From the NCBI GenBank assembly GCA_036345935.2, contig JADWOT020000007.1, positions 6,123,568 to 6,187,567 of the forward strand: a DNA stretch of 64,000 nt, written 5' to 3'. How positions within the stretch are numbered: position 1 is the first letter of the stretch; each line of letters starts with the position of its first letter. The DNA is from Taenia hydatigena (Eukaryota > Platyhelminthes > Cestoda > Cyclophyllidea > Taeniidae). Below the pieces are notes generated by a model. The model was not told the DNA's origin. It saw nothing but the letters and a program-made list of their open reading frames with translations, and ran no database searches. A program made the position numbers and the translations under genes. Positions 34,819 to 47,199 of this stretch are shown in pieces.

Positions 34819-36388
34819 CTTCCACGTACTTATAACATTTTAGAACCTCACAAATCGGGCAGGAAAGCTCGTGAAGAAACGCAGAGTAGCTCGGAAATGT
34901 TGGAATTTGATGCGCCAGCACATACGGCATCAATTATGCTCAATTGCGTTCAGGTTGATTCAGTGAATACTAGCTTAAATCAAAGAAAGTGCATTTGTGG
35001 CTTGGCTTAAACGAGATCCGGATAGAGTAGATGCAGTTGTCGATCTGATGCAGCATTGGCGGTGGCGTTGTTCAACCACTAAGAAGTGTGACCTAGTGTG
35101 ATTAGCGGTGAGTACAGAGGAGGTGGTGGTACGTCACGTGACGAAATCGCGCCCAAAATTTAGCTATGCATAAGCGGTAATGTGTGATTTAAGGAATGAT
35201 TGGTGAAAAGAATTATCACTCACTTGAATTTCGACGGCTGCGAAAAGTTATTTAGTAGTGATGGTGAGCAGTGCTTTAAGCAATGGTCGCTGGATAATGG
35301 GAGGGTGGACATGTATTTATGACCCACTTCTTATGCAGTCAATTATGGCTGGTGATTAGATAAGAGAATTTGCGTTTCAAAAGAGCTTGAACACTTCATA
35401 AAACGAAGCATTTGATATAGTTAAGTTAGCACGAGGAGTGAGGCAAAAGGAAAAGTTGGCAAAGCATACTCTGGGGCTTTTCCATAAAATCGGATCAACT
35501 TGTAAGTTCTTACCTCCAATCTGTTTTCACATCTGAAGGCGGCAAGGATATCGCAGCGATACAAAATACCTGACCGCTGTTTTACACCTCGATCAGTGTG
35601 CTGCAATGTCTGCAACGCAATGATTACAGTAAACACAGTGATTATGCCAAAAGTGGCAAGTTGTCGGTGATTTGTTCAAATGCATGATGAGTCGTCGATT
35701 GACTGGCTTGCTTGTAAGGGGGTCAGCTGGCAGTGGAACTATCTAGTCTCACTATCGAATGTGCTTTGTATGCGTAGAAAGGTCACGGGATTAATCGTTC
35801 ATCATGGCAACAGAAGTTATTTGAATCAAACTTGACGACTGAGATATTCATTTGCTATTTAGGAGTTCTTCGGTATAAGATTTCAGATGGCTAAACCAAC
35901 CACTATTGCAGCGCTCTCGAGAACCAAAGCTTTCATTAAAGGAAAGGTTCTTTCTACCAACGTGGTATATGGGTCGCAACTAGAATTTAATTAATTCAAT
36001 TTTACCTCAGTTTCTCCAATCTTACGACTAGCCAGACTATGACTAATTCAACCGTGCTGCCAAATCTTAAAATCCATTTGACTTTAATAGAGGGATAGCA
36101 TGGGCGAGACCTCTTCTAAGGATTCTGTTCACTCCATTTAGCCACGATAATGCAGACAATTCCCGACTATTGGTTTCAATAATTTTGCAGCTTGATGAGA
36201 AGTATTCCTTTGCATTGAAGTGAAGATCATGGTAATAAGTGACAGCAGAATTCGCTTTTAGCGAATGGGCTCAATGAGTGCCTTAATCGAGTAGTTTGTT
36301 TGTTCCTCCCATTGCTATTTCCTTCAAAGTACATTGCTATTTCCAATGATGCTACTCAATTAACATTAGTAACACTCTTATATTTCAG

Positions 36389-36455
36389 CATGCCGAACCC
36401 GCTTCGAATGCCTTCTTCTCACAACCAAGTAGGGTTAAACTTGGAAGGAAAATGG
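36389..36455 (+). CDS. candidate small exon, unknown gene
   Basis: It follows acceptor taacactcttatatttcag and ends at GG/GTGAGG. One base plus 22 codons, including PNPLRMPSSHNQVGLNLEGK. Both splice sites are good and the peptide is mixed, but no neighbour confirms it. If unspliced, the frame continues to 36566 with a basic tail. Confidence 0.28.
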
Positions 36456-37362
36456 GTGAGGAATTCGCATTCACACAAAAAAAGGCTTGATCGTCGACAC
36501 CTGCGTAGACTGTATTACACGCTGTGTAAAATTTCTACGAGGTTTCCGCGCCATATGAGCTTGTGATTAACCCTACCATTTTTCTGCTTGTGAAAAATTT
36601 TAGTGACTAATTTGCACTGGTATTGAGAGCGAAAATGGATATGTCAGGCAAAAAATCGGACTTTTAGTGAGATGCTTTAGACATTGTAGCACAGGCAAGG
36701 CCAATAATGAACTTGTTGTTGCGGATGTAACTGCAGCGATTGCCAGATGGCTGCTCCCCCATCTTCTTTAGCCACAAGAACGTCCATGAGGCCCTTCTAA
36801 TACCCACTTAATTGCGCAGCATTTGTACCACATGTACCATCCACTCTGCCCACCATGGCGTGAATCACCTTCAGACACTAGCATTCAAACCGTCAATCAA
36901 TTCCAAATTAATGCTTCCAATGAACGCGTTTAGCCTAAAATCCATCCACGCATGCACCAAAAAAAGTCTAGGCATATTTAAAGTTGCCACGCTTTGTGCT
37001 AACGTGTCGCAGTAGTGCAATATGACAACGAAATGCCACGCATGTCTGGGTTGAACATACTATATTATGTGTGTCAGAGTTATTACAAGATACCATGGTA
37101 AAGTTGATTCCTAGATATTGACAAGAAATGAAACCATCTCGATTTGCTTAAGGGATTACCTCTACTGCTCTTTTGCCTTAAGAAAACTCATTTGGAGATT
37201 AGAATTATGTCTCACTGTAGATATTCACATGAGTTATTGCGCAGAATACTTTTAATTTTCTTGTCGCTAATTTATTTTAAATAATTGGTTTTATGCGATG
37301 GTGTAGCGGCTGGGAGTAAGTGAAATCTACCCGAGGTCGTTGTTTGGGTGAGCGAGGTAAAC

Positions 37363-37550
37363 ATCGCTTCTCGGCTCTCTGAGCTAAGATCATGTGTAGT
37401 ATCTGTTCTTTGCAGTGTAATTTCTGCAACGGTCCCTAATTTGGGACCAATGAAATTACCTGTATTTTTCCAACTGGGACGGGTGCTGTGAGCTTGCTCA
37501 ACCCCGTCCATGGGTCGGCCTCGTATTGCATTACGTCGAGGATTGGCCCA
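37363..37550 (+). ncRNA. U2 spliceosomal snRNA gene, divergent
   Basis: The 188-base length equals that of animal U2. The 5' end ATCGCTTCTCGGC and the branch-point-recognition block GTGTAGTATCTGTTCTT (GTAGTA at 37396-37401) match U2. Stem I: 37374-37377 with 37381-37384. Stem IIa: TTGCAG 37410-37415 with CTGCAA 37424-37429. IIb: GGTCCC 37431-37436 with GGGACC 37443-37448. The alternative IIc pairing, GTAATTT 37417-37423 with AAATTAC 37453-37459, is also exact although its bases differ from human U2. Stem III encloses TGAGC-TT-GCTCA. Stem IV (37519-37523 with 37537-37541) closes the TATTGCA-type loop bound by U2A'/B''. The Sm site is ATTTTTC (37464-37470), lacking the usual G. U2 pairs with the intron branch point in the spliceosome. 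Covarying stems argue for a working variant, not a random pseudogene. Confidence 0.85.
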
Positions 37551-39741
37551 TTAATGAATAACAAGATAGGGAGAGGCAGCATTGGGTGCGTGTGTGTGCG
37601 GAGCGCGTCCCGCAGTCAGTCGTTGCGCAATGCGCATGGACGTGCGTACGAGAGAAAGGGATGAAGTAGAGACTACTCTCCCCGCAAAGCACTCTGCATC
37701 ACATCATGACGCTGCCTTCTCTCGCAGTTCAAAACAGCGCCGCTCCTCAGCAAACAGAAGAGCATTGCGCACTAAACCACATCTATCTACTCGCTCAATC
37801 CCGTGGCATATCGGATGCCCGCTGTGTGGATTGCGAAGGCTGCTCATCAGTGCGGCGTATCAAGAGGCTGTATCAGGAGGCAGTCTCGAGGTGCATTGCT
37901 CCATTTTAAATTGTTATTTTCGCCAATAATATTCTCATTCACCAGCAATTCACTCAGGAACTGTAATAGTTTCATTGCTTTCAATGCACCTTTGGGGTGA
38001 GGGGAAGCGGAGTGGTTTGCGCCTTGTACTGGACAACAACCCTTTCACTCCCTCTACTCAGTTACTTTCACCAGGTGGGGAGGAATGGGGGCGGGTGGTT
38101 GTAGAAGAGGAGGCGTCATTGGAAGCCTGTGCAGGGAGAGAAACTCAGACAGTACAATTTATTAAATGTGCAAAAGTGGCCTTGGACGTGATACTCATGC
38201 TGAGTCCCTACGTGACACCTAAGCTGGCCTAAATTGTGCAGCAGGCAGCCTTTTCAGGCTCAAATGAACAACTCTGATGATCCTTGCTCATGGCTAATTT
38301 GCACCACTCAGATCTTACTAGACTCCTTGTTCTTCCAGAACTCAAAGACATGCACTGCGATCCGTGCATCAATTGAGATCTCGGACCGATGTCCACCGAA
38401 TTTAGACCAATTTACCCACCACAGCTGCACTGCAAGGTTCATCGCCTTTATGGCAAAGGGTTGGTAAGAGTGATGAACGTTCTGTCACCTAATACTCCGA
38501 GTTTAACTATTAATCTGCGTTTCTGCAATGGCAGATCAAGAATCAGACGCGAAAGTGAAGTTTGCACACTTATGACTGAAAGAAAACTACCCGATAGCAC
38601 ATATAAAGACACCCAACAAGGGCAGCACATAAGTTGGGGCTAATGATACGAGGAGTTAACGCAATACTTTGGTTGTTGAAAGAGATCACTGAGAGACCAT
38701 GAGGCAGCCATTGCAAACCTCGTGATGGGTGTTGCGTCAGAATTTCTGGGAGCAGAGAAGAGGAAGTGTCTCCTTCACCCCGTGTTCGCACCGAAATTCC
38801 TTAGCTCTGACCTATTCGTTCAGAGGATTACAAGACAGAAGACAAGGAGATAATCGAGAAACGCGCCACATCTTTATCCGTCGTGTAAATCTGTGTCGCG
38901 TTGAATGCACCCTTGGTGTGAGAGGTGGGAAGGAACTTCGAACATCTTGTATGGCGCTTGTCGTATTCACCAAATGCGACAGAAACCACTATCCTATTTT
39001 CATTTTGGAACAAATCCACCAGCCTGCTCAAAGATAGCTTTCCAATTCTCATATTTATTGCCTAATGTTTGAGCTTAATTTTTCCTAAAATGGATGCTTT
39101 GAAGGTTGTGCGGCATTTGATTCCTTATTTAGTTATGCGCAAATATTTTATAGATGTATACATGTCTTCCCATAACTCCTCTTTTAACGATGAACTGCTT
39201 GTAATTTTGAATACTTGCAAAAGGCTCTTTTTGACTTTAACTTTTTTTGTGCATCTGTGCATGTTTAGGATTAGGAAGGTATTTAATTGAAAGTTTTTAC
39301 CTCGGCAGTTTCAAGGTCACTGGCCGTGTGTAGCATATTGTCTGTCGGTATGGTGGATAAGTTGCGCGTTTTAGTTGCGGTGATATTTTGGCAAAATTGG
39401 ATCCATTGGCTTCAGATTGGAAAGAACTGTTAAATTTCAGGCTTTAATTGGTGTTAATGATGGTCCGGATCTTAAGGATGACAATGACGTACCTGTCTCT
39501 GGTGGCGCATCTAATAATCTCTGAAAAGTTGTCAGAAAAATTGTCTAATTTGAAACTTGACCTTTCTACTGCTTTCCAATTTGTGGTGGTACAAATGAGT
39601 TTCTGCCTAGGAAATGACATGTTCAGTGTTGTGTTCTGATGAAACAGTCGTTAATCCTTTCCCGAGGTTTTTTTACAAATGCAATCGTCACGCTAAATGT
39701 CTACCTGTTGTTTTGATCGAAATCGCTTCTTGAATACTCAG

Positions 39742-39897
39742 CCTGTTCCTGCTGATACGAGGATGTTTGTTCGGATGGAATATTTGTTGGCGCAGGTGAT
39801 GGGTGGATGCGAATATCGAATTCTGCTGCGAGAAATGGATATGACTGAACAAATGAAGCGGCATACTAGTAATATTTCCTCGGAGTTCCAAGGACAG
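39742..39897 (+). CDS. candidate exon, unknown gene
   Basis: Exactly 52 codons, phase 0 at both ends, between acceptor cttgaatactcag and donor CAG/GTGTTT. It encodes PVPADTRMFVRMEYLLAQVM and a later LLREMDMTEQMKRH stretch. The composition is that of a soluble, helix-forming protein. An upstream coding-like frame ending LKDDND at about 39488, before GTACCT, would also be in phase but its donor is weak. Not recognised. Confidence 0.38.
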
Positions 39898-40438
39898 GTG
39901 TTTCGTTAGGGCTGTGCCACCGCTAAATAGACTTCCGAATAACTTGAGGTTGCAAGCTTATAATAACCAAATTAGCCTTAAGCACTTTCGACTCAGTCTG
40001 AACTTGAACCGGAAATTTCATGAATCTTAATCTGTATAAAGGTTCATGTAGCCCTCTTGGTGGGACAGAGCGCTGACTGCCTGAATTCATGCTCGAGCGC
40101 CATGTGCGTGAATAATGTGCTGTCATGCGATAAATGGACGTGTTGTTATGGCTTCTCTGTTCACACTACTCATGCGCATACAGTCGGAGGTCGTGAGGCG
40201 ACGCTGGATGGGCAAGAACTAATGGCGGTTTGATGGCAAGACCTGGTGGCCGAGTGTAGGGGTGTTGGATGCAGACACGAGGGGAGGCAAAAGGGAGAGA
40301 CGGAGGTGAGGTGCCGCCAGCTGCTGATGATGAACACGTCGATCGAGACGGGTTTGAATATGCATACTTATGAGAGCAGTGAATGGCCTCATTTACATTG
40401 TCACTGCACCTGCTTTCACAATCACACATTTGTATAGG

Positions 40439-40788
40439 TAGAGTGTGACGGTTTCCGTCACCTAGATGTGTCGATTGGTAAAGCCGCAGTCATTGGACCA
40501 GCAGTTGCTCCGGACAAAAGTTATGCATACTTTAGGGGACAAAAAATGATTTTAAAATTTAGTCTGCTGCTGTTGAGGGAGAAGGTCCATCTCATTGAAA
40601 TAAACTTGTCGCCGCAGACATCATGCTCTGGCTATTCTAAAATTTCCACTGTTGTGTTTTTTTCTTCGTATTACATGTTGCTGACAAAGGAACGAAGGAA
40701 TGTACGCCTTTGTGACACCTACCTGCGTACAAATCATGAAAAAAGTAAAATAGCAAGCCATATTTTTAATTGTTTTACTGCTTTTTAA
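40439..40788 (+). CDS. candidate exon or ORF after a good acceptor
   Basis: After acceptor ttcacaatcacacatttgtatag the frame reads VECDGFRHLDVSIGKAAVIG, then PAVAPDKSYAYF, which looks protein-like. A donor G/GTAAAG at 40476 would make it only 38 bases long; otherwise the frame continues to 40788 with decreasing plausibility. No family is assigned. Confidence 0.22.
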
Positions 40789-41121
40789 GAAAAAAACCAC
40801 CTCCTCTCTTGTAAATAACTTATATTTAGGCCAAAAACACAAAAGAAAAAATTCTTTTGTTGCAAGGTGTGGCACTAGTGGCTGTCGCATAGAACACTAA
40901 TAAAATGGAATGAACTGAGCGCTATACAATGTAGTTGGTCCGAAATTGCTGAAGTTGCCTTTGATTTGCTTTTTTTATACTCTGCAAACGAGAAACTTCT
41001 TGCAACCTACTTATGGTGCAGCTAGTCTAGTCATTACCAGGATAAAAATTATGCAGCGCTCCAGTATTTCCCAGAATCTGCATCTCACTTGTCGGATCAA
41101 AGCATAATAAACGGTGTCCCT

Positions 41122-41376
41122 TTAAGACAACGGTGAACTGTGACTAGCGTGGACATGACCAAAACGCTGCCAAACAGTTAATGAATCCTCACCATTAGAC
41201 TTCTCCTCCTCTTGAGATTTTCGTTTGGGCTGACGGCCAGAGCTACGGTCAAGTCTAGGTGGTCGCATCAAAAGCGCTCCAGAGCACACTCCAACTGGAT
41301 GGCTAAGGAAGTTAGTTGAGCGATGCTTTGCCTTTCCTGGTGAATTTCTTGGCAACAATTTGGGGCTATATGTCAT
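41122..41376 (-). CDS. candidate basic-tailed ORF or first exon, minus strand
   Basis: 84 codons from an ATG in a fair start context (actaATGaca). The region MRPPRLDRSSGRQPKRKSQE is followed by EEKSNGED, a nuclear-localisation-like basic cluster with an acidic flank. A donor AATG/GTGAGG inside it could end a first exon at about 41194. No matching downstream exon was found. Unknown protein. Confidence 0.3.
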   Translation of the reverse strand: MTYSPKLLPRNSPGKAKHRSTNFLSHPVGVCSGALLMRPPRLDRSSGRQPKRKSQEEEKSNGEDSLTVWQRFGHVHASHSSPLS

Positions 41377-42725
41377 TAGTTACTAACCGACGAATCCGAC
41401 AATAGTTCTTTGAAATAAGTTTTGCCCATTTTTCACTTCTTGGCACTTCTGTAGGCACGAAATTCGCATAGCATTCCGTCCAAAGGCCTTCTGTCCTGGA
41501 TGGAGTTTGAATCGCTTAACCTTATGGTGCTTCCTAAGGCGTTGTTTTTAATCGACTTTAGAATTGAGTTTAACTGACTGGAAATGAAAGCGAATCTAAT
41601 GAATATAACAATTTCACATCTCTATCGCGCACCCACCCATAAAAATCAAGCCACATTTTGAAAAAAAATTCGGCGCGATTTCCGCTTAGAATGCCTTTAA
41701 GCGTTTTAACAACAACAAAATGATAAATGCACCTTAAATTAGATCTGCCGGAGAATTAGCGGACGGTTCTTCCATCCTTTCATCCAAATTTGCAAATGAG
41801 TTCAGATACGCATGCATTGAAATGAGGATACAGTCTCTATACAGTCAAGCACTGCAAAAAGGGTAGAATATTGATGAGCTGATAGAAAGTCAGCGCTATT
41901 ACGTGGTCGCTTCCAGGTCTTGACCCCCTGTCCTGAATAGCAACCGTAGCTGTTGGACAATAATGTGAAGCATATACAGAGGACATTATGCGTACACTGG
42001 ACTAGTAATTTAATATAAGTAGCATTTCCTTTGAAGTGAGTCCTCTAAAAATGAGGTGTTGACCTACATAGAATCATCAGGAACGCCAAAGTATAGGACG
42101 AATTAATTTTAATAAAATATTCATTTGCAGACACCCAAGCACATTTGTGAGTATAGGCTTCTGAGACGTTCTATTTTCCTAATAAATTCGCAATGCGCAT
42201 TAGAAGCGAGACCCGTGCTCGCCCGCACGTACAATATTGATGGATGCGAAATTAAGAAGGGAAATAATGCGTCAAAGTAGGCATTAAGTATTACTGTAAA
42301 AACGATGAGGTCATCATCGGTGGACTTACAGGCCCCCAGTCACACAATACGTAAACCCTGCATGTTACAATGCAACTTCTGGATATGCTAGATCCCTCAC
42401 AAACAAGTTTGAGGAGCACCGGTAACTCAGGAATATTGGTTCTATCAACCCCTATATCAGACAGTTAATAGGCTAAAGCATCGTGGCGGAGGGCTCCTAG
42501 CATTGTTATTTGTGAGTCATCGCATAGGCGCCAGTTACTTATGTGGGCGCGTCTATCACCTCGATAGTAGGGCAGCAGAAACTCCGCTGGTGTGTCCAAG
42601 TTCCATTTCTATTAATCTTATTGTCGTACCCAAGCGCATCTACCATGGTCTCTGTGGTCTTAGCACTAAACTATGTCGACCAACGACCATTAGCCACATT
42701 TATTTGCGCCTAATTCAATTGTCAG

Positions 42726-42958
42726 CCGATGAGGAAGAAGTGCAGAGCAAGAGTTGGCTACAGGAATGCTTAGTGGAAAACCGTAAAATAAAACCCTGCA
42801 CAAAACCAAAATGCGCACTTCTTAAGATTAAATGTTTTCTCAGCAATATGGGCTATACGAATGCCGATTTTGAAGCAAATGGCTGTTATAGACAGCAGTG
42901 CGCGTTTGTTGCAGTTTCGTCAAAAATAGCTGTTTTTTTTTCATGTACATTTCAATGA
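42726..42958 (+). CDS. candidate Cys-rich terminal exon
   Basis: It follows acceptor tttgcgcctaattcaattgtcag with two bases, then 76 codons to TGA. It opens DEEEVQSKSWLQECLVENRK and has seven Cys, among them KPC-x4-C-x6-C and NGC-x4-C. Spacing does not match Kunitz, EGF or other Cys-rich domains I can recall. The frame is also open upstream to 42503 without the splice. Confidence 0.3.
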
Positions 42959-43298
42959 CTGGGATTGGAATGAAACACTCCTGAACCCGTCCGTATTATG
43001 ATTGGATTCTTGAACTGTTGCGCAAAATGCATGGAATGTGCATTACAAATGTGAGAGAATTTATCATTGCTCTGCTGAGAACAGGAAAGAAAGCAGAGCC
43101 CTGTCAGTTGTACAGCAATTTTGATTTTGAGGACTACCAAACATTCAGTGATGGCTTTGAGGAAAGTCACCCCATCCATTTACCACGCGCATAACAATGA
43201 GCATGATACATTACCAGCTGCATAGACGATTCGATGCACTCCATAGCCTTTCGCAAAACTTCCTGTCCTTGTAGTTTGACGTGGTGACCGTAACATAG

Positions 43299-43396
43299 GG
43301 TCGGAGTGCCTCAAATGGCAAGTGTAGTTATTGGACAAGACCGTAATGTGGATGTGGTAAGCAGCATTCCAAAGGTAGACCGATGGTTAAAATTTG
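43299..43396 (+). CDS. candidate exon in copy A
   Basis: It starts after an AG at 43297-43298 and ends at a perfect donor G/GTAAGT. One base plus 32 codons plus one base, including VVIGQDRNVDVVSSIPKVDR and WLKFG. Copy B has the same exon with only amino-acid-changing differences (S/T and IP/ST), which does not suggest strong constraint. Not recognised. Confidence 0.35.
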
Positions 43397-43689
43397 GTAA
43401 GTCTTCCTCTGAATTTCATTCACCTCAAATTCGATGCCAATCCGCACATTGCCATCAAAAGCTCCGGAAGAGAGGCCGAATTTATTCCAGGATGAATATC
43501 TGTACTGCAGACAACAGCGGACCATTCTGTGCAAGTTCATAGGGCATTCTATTTTCTTGACCATTTTCGAATAAAACACTAAAAAACGGTATTCGTGCTC
43601 ACGTGCGCCTTACATGTTGACTGCATTCTCGTTAGCTGTGCTTTAAGCCTGTCAATGCGCACTTAAAGTCGAGGATCAATTAATCACTT

Positions 43690-43893
43690 ATGAATGCACG
43701 CGCGACTAAACCATCAGAGAAACTCGCTGGGGCACAGGTTCGAGTTTGGTTTCCTTTAAATGATCCCTGGCCTTCATTGATTGGCCTCATCGTCGAAGAG
43801 CTGGGATCATCAATCCAAAACCAAGAACCCCTGTTAACACATGCATTCGCAGCTTTTGGACTAGCTTTGTCAGACTCTTGCCGACCACCTTGA
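43690..43893 (+). CDS. small ORF in copy A with a 23-codon segment absent from copy B
   Basis: 67 codons from ATG (upstream in-frame TAA at 43681) to TGA. It has well-mixed sequence such as EKLAGAQVRVWFPLNDPWPS and a later HAFAAFGLALSDSC. The 69-base gap in copy B removes exactly 23 codons and leaves the frame open (44 codons). A donor CAG/GTTCGA lies inside. Function unknown. Confidence 0.35.
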   Translation: MNARATKPSEKLAGAQVRVWFPLNDPWPSLIGLIVEELGSSIQNQEPLLTHAFAAFGLALSDSCRPP

Positions 43894-44738
43894 ATCAGAC
43901 GCACTCCACTCCACGCTGAACCTATCCTGCAGCCATCGCTTGCATCTGAGGCCTCAATCTGCTAGCGCTGTACGGCGCCTCACAGTTCCGTCATACTGTG
44001 TGTTGCTATGCTCACGCATCCGCCCCTTCTCGTACCAATTTAGACGAGCACTCACCTCACTTCTCCCCTCCTAGTCACTTACGCACCTGCCGTCTACCCC
44101 AGCTTATTCTTCCACTTCAGAAGTGCTTTCTGTCTCGCCTCGTATGTACCGCACGTGTCAAGTGCCTTCTCATGCTAGAGCGCCTGTAGCAAGATAGCCT
44201 GGAGGAAGGAGGTCAGGGCAGTACACGCGAAGGCACAACACGCTGAATCTGCTGCCTCATTTTTTTGTTTGATGTATTTGTCAGTGATGCATAGCTCTCA
44301 GTAATGTAATTTGAAAGCCAGTCCTTTGTTAAAACATGCGGAGCTTGAAGGATTTCAAAGACACACTAACATCTGCACATGTGCAAGGCAGTGGGCAGGT
44401 GGGAAAATGCATAATCTTCCTCTTGAAATCTCAAAGGCTTCTAATCATAATGTATATTTTATAAGTTGCTGACAACTGCCTCAACTTAGCCTTTGCGCAT
44501 GCGGCTGCAGCTCATTCATCCATCCCGTAATGGGCTTAGGCAATAAACAGATTATAACTTATGGCCATCAAAGTACCGGTAGTTTAGCTGCAACTACCAA
44601 AGTTAAAGTTACAACTATGGCAAAAATGTGTATTCTACTTTGGCAGACCGTTTGGCCAACAAACTGAACTTTTATTCATGCGGAAATAAGAGGAGGTGCA
44701 TGGAAGCAAAATATATGCATTCACCAACATTGGGAGCA

Positions 44739-44765
44739 AAAAGTGCTTTTCTAAAAAGCACTTTT
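44739..44765. other. 12-bp perfect hairpin
   Basis: AAAAGTGCTTTT and AAAAGCACTTTT are exact inverted repeats with a 3-base loop (CTA). Conserved in copy B at 48922-48948. No known role is evident from context. Confidence 0.8.
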
Positions 44766-47199
44766 GCGGTGGTTTTTGGCAGCAAATTAAGGAATATTTG
44801 CGCTGATTTAACCTCCTCTGTGATGTCTACTGTCTTGAACATGTCCCTTGAAGTGACTTTAGTGACGCTGATGCCTCCTGGACAAATTTACAAGGCCTTT
44901 TGACAGCCCTAACAAATAGGATCCCAATATCTGATGCAAAGTGCAAGGAAACTGGTTGGATTGATAAGCCTACTTGCACGATACGCAACTTGAAGAATGC
45001 ATGGACAGCTGTTTTGTAGGTCTTCAGAAAAATTCACAGATGCATACCTGCAAATACGTGTTTCCCGAAAATACTCATAAGTGGGTTAACATCAACGAGG
45101 AAACTGCTGTGTTTTCAACAACATCCATCTTTGGATATTCCTGCTAGTGCAACCCACATTGTACGAGTACAGGCCTGTCAATATAAAAGATTACCTGGTG
45201 GATTCCAAAACAGTCCTTCAGTTCGCTATGATTTTAGCCAATAAATTAGGCAAATTAGCTGACAATCTCATAACTTCAACGGCTGAAGCCATCTGTCCAG
45301 TATTCCAGTAGGCATAATTGAACGAATGCTGTTGCCTTAAGCAAATATAAAGTGATTGACAGTAAAAATGAAGTCCTACTACGAATTTTTTCTAACTGAT
45401 CCGACAGCATCTATTCAACACCACTTCACACTCAATAGCAGCTAGTGAATGTGCGCACAGACTCGAAGGTTGAAAGGCAAACTTACCACAAAAATTACAC
45501 CACTACCTCTGGGAGATTGACGAGGAGAAATATAGAGAGAGAATTGCATGATTGAACTGGATCAAATGCTCTCCCAGTTAGAAGAAACACACAAACACGT
45601 ATGCCAACTGACAAGAACTCGAGGCAATTTTACGCACATTTTTTCGTTTTATCAACTCTAATCCAAGAATTAAGTAGCCCGACTGTCAGGCACGCTAATC
45701 GATCGCCCAACCTGAATAACAAACCACTTTTAAACTCATTTATGGTAAAGATGGTTTAGCGGTAAATGCAAAGACTACCTTGCCTTGGCGTTGTCTGTAG
45801 CACGACGACTAACCCAGCTATGGCTACATTCCTTCACTGGTGGTTGTTCTGGTAAATCGACCCTATTTGTAGCCATTTGTCTGCAATTTAAACAATCAAT
45901 TCAGTTTAGCAGTTTTGCTGATGCTCTGAATGATTCCTTCCTTAGTTCTTTTAACACGAACAGAAGCTCTTACTGACATTTGCAAAAGGATGGATTTCTT
46001 GTGGTAAGCCATGCTTAGTGGCAAGCATTAGGTGCAGAAATGAATGTATTGCATTTTTAAGTTGCTAGAAGACGCTTTTAGATTACCTCGAGCAATACCA
46101 GCAGGTTTTTGTTGCAGAGATGTTATTCATTGCTACTCGCCTTGCATACGCGAGGGGCACAGCGAATAATGCTACCAAGATATGACTTGACTGAAGAATA
46201 CTAGAACTTGCTTTTTGCGATCCAATTTTAACTTAAAACAACTTATTTAATTTCTGGAGAAACAATTAGGTACGTACATAATACGTATGTGTTAGACCAA
46301 AATGCTAGTTGGAACCCAGACTGACATTTTGGAATATGAGAGCTTGATTATTGCACCTTATATATCTCGAGTCCTCCCGGAAGTCTTATGATAGAACATA
46401 TAGCGCTAATGAATAGACGAATTTAGAGGCTATCAGCAAGGCTTTCGTGCCATGCTGCAGAATGAGAGTCAACCAATAGAGACTGAAGCATATGCATGCA
46501 TTAATGGAGAACGAAATGGCTTATCAAATCACTGCGCGTTACCTTGTTGACATAAACAAATTAATTGTCAAGTTGTGATAATAATTAGACAACTATAACT
46601 GGCACAAAGACAATCTGGGCACTTTCTATGTCATCACAGAAAATAGCGGCAGCAAAATAATGGCTCTACTTTGACGAAATTTGCTAAATAATTCCCAAGT
46701 GCCTCCTTTATGACTATAGTCCGAGAAATTAGTAACACTTATTCGCCATTTTGAACAAACAAATTTCTGCGAACCGACTCGCCTGCACTCCAGAAAACGA
46801 GAGGTATCCTTTTAGGAGGTATCGAAGGTTAGCCCTTATATGCCTCAACACTCACAAATGGCGAGCAGATTAATAGACAAGAAACTAACTTGCTAATGTC
46901 ATTTAAGCAGTTGAACTTATGATCTGAGCGTGCATACGTTGATTTGAGTGATTAGTCGACAAAACAAATTCCATTCCTCCATCAACTGCGCATCATTTTT
47001 GCCACCGATCCAACGGAAACATCGGTTTCAAATATTGTTGTCCATTTTTTCGAGTATTAGAGTGCACAACACAACAGAAACGGTTAATTTGTTTTAGTGT
47101 ACCTAAAAATTAGGTAAATATTTTGGAAATAGGTGACAGATTTTTGCTGAAAAGTGTAATATTTCATTGAGTAAGATAACGAATGCGAGAATCTACTGT

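Larger units (their letters stand above)
43279..47199 (+). repeat. 3.9-kb direct duplication, copy A
   Basis: Near-identical to 47530-51382 (roughly 98-99 percent by eye). The shift is 4251 bases at the left end and 4183 at the right end. Nearly all the change is one 69-base segment (about 43779-43847) missing from copy B between CATT repeats. Both copies contain the exon-like frame at 43299-43396, small open frames at 43998, 44628 and 45785, and a hairpin at 44739-44765. The left edge of homology is set by the N at 47529, not by a visible element end. Confidence 0.95.

Noticed and set aside
37272..37511. A 79-codon minus-strand ORF.
   Set aside because: Antisense shadow of the U2 snRNA gene.
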